From Pseudonocardiaceae bacterium (GTDB taxonomy: Bacteria > Actinomycetota > Actinomycetes > Mycobacteriales > Pseudonocardiaceae): a stretch of DNA of 36,866 nucleotides. The notes beneath the pieces are model-generated. The model worked only from the letters and a program-made list of their open reading frames with translations. It was not told the DNA's origin and made no database searches. The translations under genes and the position numbers were made by a program. Location: contig WHSY01000045.1 of NCBI GenBank assembly GCA_009379815.1, positions 1-36,866 on the forward strand. Direction: 5' to 3'. This document shows, piece after piece, positions 31,532 through 36,866 of the stretch. Positions within the stretch are counted from its first letter, which is position 1, and every line of letters begins with the position of its first letter.

Positions 31532-33309
31532 ACGGTTTCCTGCGCAAGGTGCTGATCGCCAACCGTGGTGAGATCGCCGTCCGGATCATCCGGGCGTGCC
31601 GGGATGCGGGTGTGGGCAGTGTGGCGGTCTATGCCGATGATGATCGGGATGCGCCGTTCGTGGGGTTGGCCGATGAGGCGTTCGCGTTGGGTGGGTCGGG
31701 TCCGGCGGAGAGCTATCTCGATCAGGGCAAGCTGCTGGAGGTGGCGTCGCGGGCGGGGGCGGACGCGGTGCATCCGGGGTACGGCTTCCTGTCGGAGAAC
31801 GCCGATTTCGCGCAGGCGGTGGGTGATGCGGGTCTGGTCTGGGTGGGGCCGGCGCCGCAGGCGATCCGGGACCTGGGTGACAAGGTCACCGCGCGGCGGA
31901 TCGCCACCCGGGCAGGTGCGCCGCTGGTGCCGGGGACCACGGATCCGGTGGGCTCGGCCGAGGAGGTGGTCGCCTTCGCCCGGGAGTACGGGTTGCCGGT
32001 GGCGATCAAGGCGGCGTTCGGTGGGGGTGGGCGTGGGCTGAAGGTGGCCCGTAGCGAGGAGGAGATCGGTGAGCTGTTCGACTCCGCGGTCCGCGAGGCC
32101 ACGTCCGCGTTCGGCCGCGGTGACTGCTTCGTGGAGCGCTACCTCGACCGGCCGCGGCATGTGGAGGCGCAGGTGCTGGCCGACACCCACGGCACGGTGG
32201 TGGTGGTCGGCACCCGGGACTGCTCCCTGCAGCGTCGGCACCAGAAGCTGGTCGAGGAGGCACCGGCGCCGTTCCTGTCCGACGGGCAGCGGTCGACGAT
32301 CCACGAGGCTGCCCGGTCGATCTGCGCCGCGGCCGGCTATCACGGGGCCGGCACCGTGGAGTTCCTGGTCGGGCTCGACGGCACGATCTCGTTTCTGGAG
32401 GTCAACACCCGGCTGCAGGTCGAACACCCGGTCTCGGAGGAGACCACCGGCCTCGACCTGGTGGGTGAGCAGTTGCGCATCGCCGCGGGCGGCCCGCTGT
32501 CGATCACCTCGGATCCGGCCCCCCGCGGGCATGCGATCGAGTTCCGCATCAACGGCGAAGACCCCGCCCGTGACTTCCTGCCCGCCCCGGGCACCGTCAC
32601 GCTGTTCGACCCGCCGTCCGGGCCCGGGATCCGGCTCGACGCCGGGGTCGTCACCGGCAGCGTCATCGGCGGGCAGTTCGACTCCCTGCTGGCCAAGCTC
32701 ATCGTCGTCGGCGCCGACCGCGCCCAGGCGCTGGCCCGGTCACGGCGCGCGCTGGCCGAGTTCACCATCACCGGGCTGCCCACCGTGCTCCCGTTTCACC
32801 GCGCGGTGCTCGACGACCCGGCCTTCGCGTCGACCGGAGCCGAGGGGTTCACCGTCCACACCCGCTGGATCGAAACCGAGTTCACCACCGACCTCGCACC
32901 CTTCGACACCGCCACCCAGCCCGAGGACCCCCCCGAACGCCACACCGTCATCGTCGAGGTCGGCGGCAGGTGGATGGAAGTCGCGCTGCCCGGGCTGTTC
33001 GCCGCGAGCGGCGAGACCGCGGCCGCCATTGCCGCACGGGCTCGCGAGCGCCGCAGCGCCACGACGACCGCCGCATCGAGCGACGCGGTGACCGCGCCGA
33101 TGCAGGGCACCGTCGTCAAGGTCGCCGTCTGCGACGGCGACACCGTCGCAGCAGGCGACCTCGTCGCCGTCATCGAGGCCATGAAGATGGAGAACCCGGT
33201 GTCGGCCCACAAGGACGGCACCATCATCGGCCTTCACGCAGCGCACGGCGCCTCGGTCGCCCAGGGAGCCATTCTCTGCGAGATCGGGCCATCGTCGGTA
33301 GGGCAGTGA
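31528..33309 (+). CDS. Acyl-CoA carboxylase alpha subunit (biotin carboxylase + BCCP)
   Basis: A 593-residue biotin carboxylase fused to a biotin carboxyl carrier domain, partner of the carboxyltransferase at 27116. It starts at ATG 31528 ([19 protein letters not shown]). ATP-grasp motifs follow: [29 protein letters not shown] and [19 protein letters not shown]. The C-terminal biotinyl domain has EAMKMENP with biotin-accepting K553. Length is normal for actinobacterial alpha subunits lacking a long BT domain. The frame is open far upstream but that is only the shadow of the lyase gene. Third codon positions are strongly G(T)-biased at 31600-32060 and C-biased from about 32200, as if the gene were a mosaic. 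Confidence 0.94.
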   Translation: MNGFLRKVLIANRGEIAVRIIRACRDAGVGSVAVYADDDRDAPFVGLADEAFALGGSGPAESYLDQGKLLEVASRAGADAVHPGYGFLSENADFAQAVGDAGLVWVGPAPQAIRDLGDKVTARRIATRAGAPLVPGTTDPVGSAEEVVAFAREYGLPVAIKAAFGGGGRGLKVARSEEEIGELFDSAVREATSAFGRGDCFVERYLDRPRHVEAQVLADTHGTVVVVGTRDCSLQRRHQKLVEEAPAPFLSDGQRSTIHEAARSICAAAGYHGAGTVEFLVGLDGTISFLEVNTRLQVEHPVSEETTGLDLVGEQLRIAAGGPLSITSDPAPRGHAIEFRINGEDPARDFLPAPGTVTLFDPPSGPGIRLDAGVVTGSVIGGQFDSLLAKLIVVGADRAQALARSRRALAEFTITGLPTVLPFHRAVLDDPAFASTGAEGFTVHTRWIETEFTTDLAPFDTATQPEDPPERHTVIVEVGGRWMEVALPGLFAASGETAAAIAARARERRSATTTAASSDAVTAPMQGTVVKVAVCDGDTVAAGDLVAVIEAMKMENPVSAHKDGTIIGLHAAHGASVAQGAILCEIGPSSVGQ

Positions 33310-33324
33310 CGTAGGGAGTGGAGC

Positions 33325-33462
33325 ATGAACGATCGGAGGGCAGGGGTCGCCCGGCTGGACGGACCCCTGAGACCCGCCTGGGGCCGACGGGCGGGCCGGT
33401 GCAGGCGTGTGACACGGCCGGGGCTGTTGCCGGGCGTGCCGGTCGGCGGAGAGGCACGATGA
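33325..33462 (+). CDS. 45-codon small ORF coupled to tetR
   Basis: An ATG at 33325 opens 45 codons (MNDRRAGVARLDGP... ending GGEAR) and stops in TGA at 33460-33462, overlapping the ATG of the TetR gene (ATGA). AGGGAGTGG lies 4-12 nt upstream, a better ribosome-binding site than the TetR gene itself has. The peptide is Arg/Gly/Pro-rich (many Arg codons of the CGG/AGG type) with no domain. It may be a coupling leader that sets TetR synthesis relative to the carboxylase operon, or a non-functional frame. Expression is not demonstrated. Confidence 0.4.
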   Translation: MNDRRAGVARLDGPLRPAWGRRAGRCRRVTRPGLLPGVPVGGEAR

Positions 33463-34046
33463 CGAGGACCGCGCGGAAGCGGGCGCAGCGGATGCAGCAG
33501 CTGGAGCGCAGCGCCGCGAAGATCTTCGCGGAAAGGGGCTACGAAGGAGCCAACTTCGAGGAGATCGCCGCGCAGCTCGACCTGCGCGGGCCGAGTTTGT
33601 ACCATTACTTCTCCTCGAAGGAGGAACTCTTTCTGCGGTGTGTGCGCACTTGCTGGGAAGAGGTCATGGGACGCCTGGAGGAGATCGCCGGGTCGGATCG
33701 CGACGCCGTCGACATACTACGGTCGCTGTTCCGCGAGCAGGTGTTCATCGAGCTGCGGGACTACCCGGAGTTCGTGCCGCTGTTCCTCAGGGTCCAGGTT
33801 CCGATTCCGGCGATTCGCGCCGAGCTGCACGAGCTCCGTCGCTCCCACGAGGCCGTGTTCAAGCGGGTTGCGGGGGCCGTGCAGCGCGAAAGAGGGCTCG
33901 ACGCCTCGCAGGCACGGGTGTGGCTGCTGGTTGCTTTCGGTGCGCTGTCCTACCTGCAGGAATGGTACGACCCCGCAGGCCCGACCGGGATCGACCAGCT
34001 CGCGGACATGATCGCGGAGACGCTCGTTGATCCCTTTCGCCGGTGA
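33459..34046 (+). CDS. TetR-family regulator of the carboxylase operon
   Basis: A 195-residue TetR regulator with HTH AAKIFAERGYEG and FEEIAAQLDLRGPSLYHYFSSKEEL (cited in parts), then a helical ligand domain ending ETLVDPFRR. I take the ATG at 33459 (MTRTARKRAQR); the frame is open to 33318 without homology. It closes the operon and corresponds by position to the TetR gene Rv2506 at the end of the mycobacterial leucine locus. It probably represses the divergent MaoC/dehydrogenase promoters through the palindrome at 25827-25841. A short hairpin follows its stop. Confidence 0.92.
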   Translation: MTRTARKRAQRMQQLERSAAKIFAERGYEGANFEEIAAQLDLRGPSLYHYFSSKEELFLRCVRTCWEEVMGRLEEIAGSDRDAVDILRSLFREQVFIELRDYPEFVPLFLRVQVPIPAIRAELHELRRSHEAVFKRVAGAVQRERGLDASQARVWLLVAFGALSYLQEWYDPAGPTGIDQLADMIAETLVDPFRR

Positions 34047-34059
34047 ATCCCGTGGCATC

Positions 34060-34075
34060 ACCCTCTTTCGAGGGT
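34060..34075 (+). terminator. Short terminator hairpin after tetR
   Basis: ACCCTC-TTTC-GAGGGT is a perfect 6-bp stem with a 4-nt loop 13 bp after the TetR stop. Confidence 0.5.
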
Positions 34076-34163
34076 ACTGCTTCGATGATCTCGTCCATAT
34101 GATCTGCAAGCACCTGCAGGTCCGTGCGCCGACGGACATCTCGTCACAGCAGTAGGAGGCTCC

Positions 34164-35702
34164 GTGGACGTCCCCAGCCTGATGCGGCAGTCGGTCGACT
34201 TCCACCGTGACCGTCCGGCGATCGTCACCGAGGATCGCGTGCTGTCCTTCGCCGAGGCATGGGAACGAGGCGTCCGCCTCGCGAACGGTCTGCTGGCGTG
34301 TGGCGTGCGACCCGGCGACCGCGTGGCGGGCGTCGAGGACAACAACCTCGGGGCGGCCGACCTCTTCCTCGGCTGCGCGATCGTAGGCGCGGTCCGCGTA
34401 CCGCTCTACGCGCGCAACCCGCGGCGCTCGCACGGGCAGATGCTCGAGCAGACGCAGACCAAGGTCGTGCTGGCCGACGCGGCCTACGCCGACAGCATCG
34501 CGGGCCTCGAGACGGAGATCGACGACCTCGCCCACGTGCTCGTCCGGGACTCCGGTTACGAGGACTGGCTGGCGAGCCAGTCCGACACCGATCCCGAGCG
34601 CGACGTCGATTCCGACGCCTGGTACATCATCCGCCACTCCGCGGGCACGACGGGACGGCCCAAGGGCGTGGGCTATACGCAGCACGACTGGCTGGTCAAC
34701 TGCCGCAACTGGTACTACCGGCTGCCGAACCTGTCGCCGTCCAGCGTTGTCGGCCATGCCGGTCCGATCTCGCACGCCTCCGGCTACCTGTTCCTGCCCG
34801 CGTGGCTGCACGGCAGCGCGAACCTGCTGTTCGGCGCGTTCGAGGCGGGCAAGGTGCTCGACATGATGGAGCGCCACCACGTGACGCACATGTTCACACC
34901 ACCATCCATGGTGGCGATGCTCGCCGCCGACGAGTCCGCGACCGCGCGCGACTGGTCGGCGCTCGAGTGCGTCCTGGTGGGTGGCGCGCCGATTACGGAC
35001 GCGACCGCGCTCGCGGGCAGGAAGGTCTTCGGCGACGTCCTGCACCAGGTCTTCGGCCAGACCGAGGCGGTACCGCTGACCGTCATGACGCCGGAGGAGT
35101 GGTTCGCCGACGTCGAGGATTCCAACCCGATGCGTGCCGCAGGCAGGGTGCTGCCCTTCGCACGGCTGCAGGTTCGCGACGCGGACGGCACGGTGCTCCC
35201 GATCGGTTCCGAGGGCGAGGTCTACGCCCAGGTGGAGGGCCAGATGCGGGAGTTCTGGGGCGACGAGGAGCTCACCCGTACCCGGCTGATCGACGGATGG
35301 ATCCGCACCGGGGACATCGGGCGGATCGACACCAATGGATACCTGTACGTGCTCGACCGGGTCGACGACATGATCGTCTCCGGCGGGTTCAACATCTGGC
35401 CCGCCGAATTGGAGACGGTTATCGCGGATCATCCCGAGGTGGTCGAGGTCGCGGTCTTCGGCATCCCCGACGAGCGCTGGGGTGAGACACCGATGGCGGT
35501 GTGCTGCGTGGCCGAGGGTGCGTCGGCGGATGCGGCACAGATCGTCGAGCTGGTCACGGAGCGGCTGGGTTCCTACAAGAAGCCGTCGAAGGTCGAGTTC
35601 ACCACCGAGTCGTTGCCCAAGAACGTCGTGGGAAAGCTGCAGCGCAAGGTGCTCCGCGAACCACACTGGGCCGGGCACGAGCGCAGGGTCAGCGGTGCGT
35701 AA
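34164..35702 (+). CDS. AMP-forming acyl-CoA/aryl-CoA ligase
   Basis: A 512-residue ANL-superfamily ligase. A3 is HSAGTTGRPKG (about 158-168), with Ala in place of the usual Ser-Gly start. A5 is FGQTEAVP near 297, A8 is GWIRTGDIG near 377, then DRVDDMIVSGGFNIWPAELE. The catalytic Lys is K491 in KNVVGKLQRK. It starts at GTG 34164, 6 nt after AGGAGG. It resembles the fatty-acid/aryl ligases that activate aromatic or steroid side-chain acids; substrate unknown. It is followed directly by the truncated CoA-transferase, which probably belonged to the same unit. Confidence 0.92.
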   Translation: MDVPSLMRQSVDFHRDRPAIVTEDRVLSFAEAWERGVRLANGLLACGVRPGDRVAGVEDNNLGAADLFLGCAIVGAVRVPLYARNPRRSHGQMLEQTQTKVVLADAAYADSIAGLETEIDDLAHVLVRDSGYEDWLASQSDTDPERDVDSDAWYIIRHSAGTTGRPKGVGYTQHDWLVNCRNWYYRLPNLSPSSVVGHAGPISHASGYLFLPAWLHGSANLLFGAFEAGKVLDMMERHHVTHMFTPPSMVAMLAADESATARDWSALECVLVGGAPITDATALAGRKVFGDVLHQVFGQTEAVPLTVMTPEEWFADVEDSNPMRAAGRVLPFARLQVRDADGTVLPIGSEGEVYAQVEGQMREFWGDEELTRTRLIDGWIRTGDIGRIDTNGYLYVLDRVDDMIVSGGFNIWPAELETVIADHPEVVEVAVFGIPDERWGETPMAVCCVAEGASADAAQIVELVTERLGSYKKPSKVEFTTESLPKNVVGKLQRKVLREPHWAGHERRVSGA

Positions 35703-35705
35703 CTG

Positions 35706-35906
35706 GTGGTGATTCCGGAATCCGACTCACGGCGACCACTGGACGGCACACGTGTCGTGAGTGTGGCCGAGCAGTATCCGGGACCCTATGCGGCGATGCT
35801 GCTGGCGGATCTGGGCGCAGACGTGGTCATCCGCCGTCGCCCCAACCCTGTCCGGTCCGGTAGGAAACGCCGGCTCACCGCTGCTCGCGCGTCAGGTACG
35901 CGGTGA
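35706..35906 (+). pseudogene. Truncated CaiB/BaiF CoA-transferase (N-terminus only)
   Basis: The frame opens at GTG 35706, 3 nt after the ligase stop. It reads [21 protein letters not shown] then [11 protein letters not shown], the first alpha/beta unit of a family III CoA-transferase. After about 43 residues the homology ends in Arg-rich sequence and the frame stops at 35906, inside the 3' end of the convergent hydrolase gene. Some 350 residues, including the catalytic Asp, are missing, so this is a 3' truncation, probably the scar of a rearrangement that brought in the hydrolase gene. Confidence 0.7.
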
Positions 35907-36774
35907 TCGCGGCGACGGTGTCGTCCGGGTACTCCAGGACCATGGCGTGCCCGCCGCGTGGGAGCACCTGCAGCGTCGCGGCCGGCATCAGCTCGGCCAT
36001 CTCCGCCGACTGCGCGACGGGGGTGAGAACGTCCTCGGCGCCGGCGAGCACCAGGGTGGGAGTCCGCGCCTGCGGCAGCTGTGGCCGCGAGTCGTAGATC
36101 CGCAGGCCCGCGGCTTGCGCCTCGAAGCCCGCCAGCGTGGTGGGGTACGGGTTCTCGGCGGCGAGTTCCGCCTGTGCGGCGGCCGCGGTGTGGTCGCCGA
36201 GCAGCCGAGGGGTGAACGACCACGGCAGGCCGTGGATCGAGATCGCGACGGGGTCGAGCTCGCTGCGGCGCAGCGCAAGTCCCGCGTCGAGCCAGGCGTC
36301 CTGGACCGCGGTGTAGGAGGGGAACGCGTTGAGCAGCACGGCCCGCGAGACGGTGTCGGCGTGGCGCACGAGCAGGGACTGCAGCACCGATCCGCCGAGT
36401 GACCAGCCGACTGCCGACACCGGGCCGAGCCCGAGGCGGTCGACCAGCGCGGCGGTGTCGTCGGCCAGGTCGTCGATCGCGTACGGACCGGGCGGGACGT
36501 CACTGCGCCCGGTCCCGCGGTTGTCGAACGTGATGACGGTGAAGCCCTCGCGCAGCCGCGGCACGACAGCGGCCCACACGAGGGAGTTCAAGCCCAGACC
36601 GGCGATGAGCAGCAACGGCGGCCCCTCGCCCTCGACCTTGTAGTGGAGGGTGACCCCGTCGACGGTTGCGGTGGGCAGCCGACTCAGCTCCCCGCGACCG
36701 GCGCGGGCGTGGCCGCCCCGGCGATCCGCCGCTGGCTGACCGCCGGCGTCCAGTGGTCCGGCTCGTCGGCCCAC
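35875..36774 (-). CDS. Alpha/beta-fold hydrolase
   Basis: An alpha/beta hydrolase of about 270-299 residues. The oxyanion region is [14 protein letters not shown], then [16 protein letters not shown]. The nucleophile elbow is GWSLGG, the acid lies in [12 protein letters not shown], and the catalytic His is in [13 protein letters not shown]. The start is uncertain: homology begins at [13 protein letters not shown] (about 36670), immediately after the stop of the LLM gene, but no ATG/GTG/TTG is there. The first regular start is GTG 36774, which would overlap the LLM gene by 91 bp; a CTG start behind GGGGAG is an alternative. Its role could be hydrolysis of an ester or enol-lactone made by the coupled LLM enzyme. 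Confidence 0.88.
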   Translation of the reverse strand: MGRRAGPLDAGGQPAADRRGGHARAGRGELSRLPTATVDGVTLHYKVEGEGPPLLLIAGLGLNSLVWAAVVPRLREGFTVITFDNRGTGRSDVPPGPYAIDDLADDTAALVDRLGLGPVSAVGWSLGGSVLQSLLVRHADTVSRAVLLNAFPSYTAVQDAWLDAGLALRRSELDPVAISIHGLPWSFTPRLLGDHTAAAAQAELAAENPYPTTLAGFEAQAAGLRIYDSRPQLPQARTPTLVLAGAEDVLTPVAQSAEMAELMPAATLQVLPRGGHAMVLEYPDDTVAAITAYLTREQR

Positions 36775-36866
36775 AGGTCGCGCAGCTGGGGGATCACCTT
36801 CGTGCCGAACAGGTGCGTGTTCTCCGCGGCCGCCTCCTCGGCGAGGTCACCCATGTGCAGCGAGGC
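36684..36866 (-). CDS. LLM-family monooxygenase, C-terminal 60 residues (partial)
   Basis: The minus strand enters the window in frame and reads ASLHMGDLAEEAAAENTHLF then [19 protein letters not shown] to a TGA at 36684. The stretch LHMGDLxxExxxxNxxLFxxxVxPxLR is the C-terminal helix pair of luciferase-like monooxygenases. The rest of the gene is outside. It lies directly before the alpha/beta hydrolase gene in the same direction, suggesting a two-gene oxidise-then-hydrolyse unit. Confidence 0.8.
   Translation of the reverse strand, partial: ASLHMGDLAEEAAAENTHLFGTKVIPQLRDLWADEPDHWTPAVSQRRIAGAATPAPVAGS

Noticed and set aside
33717-35678. 653-codon minus-strand open frame
   Set aside because: Shadow of the TetR and acyl-CoA ligase genes; no recognisable domain.
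1-36866. CRISPR array, integrase, transposase, rRNA or intact tRNA
   Set aside because: I looked for regular spaced repeats, recombinase motifs and complete tRNA cloverleaves and saw none.

Overview
The window is high-GC actinomycete DNA: GTG and TTG starts are common, genes are tightly packed with GTGA/ATGA overlaps, and the families are typical of actinobacterial catabolism (FadE-, FadD-, CitE- and AccA-type genes, LLM flavin monooxygenases, many TetR/IclR/GntR regulators). A Pseudonocardiales or Rhodococcus-like host fits, but no ribosomal or taxonomic marker is present, so this is a judgement only. Nearly everything is acyl-CoA, Rieske-oxygenase or carboxylase metabolism plus its regulators.

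Region A (1-1220): a minus-strand acyl-CoA dehydrogenase cut by the window edge. Region B (1221-8204): a gene-poor stretch with strong hairpins, a tRNA-Arg 3'-end fragment (1772-1815) and a possible GntR/UTRA relic. It is followed by a co-directional cassette: IclR regulator, CaiB-type CoA-transferase, VanA-type Rieske oxygenase, crotonase-like protein, AtoE-type transporter and a small zinc-ribbon protein. A second, diverged tRNA-Arg 3' fragment in the same orientation (8161-8204) closes it. The pair looks like the att scars of an old integrated element, so the cassette may have arrived as a unit; no integrase is visible.

Region C (8451-20800): an amidase; a Rieske dioxygenase alpha subunit, acyl-CoA ligase, SDR and TetR group; a coupled HD-family protein that has lost its HD residues; a VOC protein; a ligase C-terminal remnant; an MFS permease. 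A minus-strand operon then carries a chimeric M24/alpha-beta-hydrolase remnant, a PF10118 protein and a flavin/2Fe-2S reductase, controlled in all likelihood by a divergent TetR gene. That reductase is the only visible electron donor for the two Rieske oxygenases.

Region D (20909-25158): a small secreted peptide, a thiolase-like protein apparently lacking the nucleophilic Cys, an LLM monooxygenase and a FadR-type GntR regulator. Region E (25312-34046): a MaoC hydratase gene diverges from an operon of acyl-CoA dehydrogenase, carboxyltransferase beta, Acs-like ligase, CitE-like lyase, biotin carboxylase alpha, an unannotated 45-codon ORF and TetR. Almost every junction is translationally coupled. 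The gene set resembles the mycobacterial leucine-catabolic locus, with an acyl-CoA ligase in the place of the CoA-transferase, but the carboxylase substrate is open. Region F (34164-36866): another acyl-CoA ligase, a truncated CaiB-type fragment, an alpha/beta hydrolase and the end of an LLM monooxygenase.

The observations most worth a second look are the tRNA-fragment-flanked cassette, several broken or catalytically altered genes, the operator array at 20080-20123, and the hidden coupled small ORF at 33325-33462.
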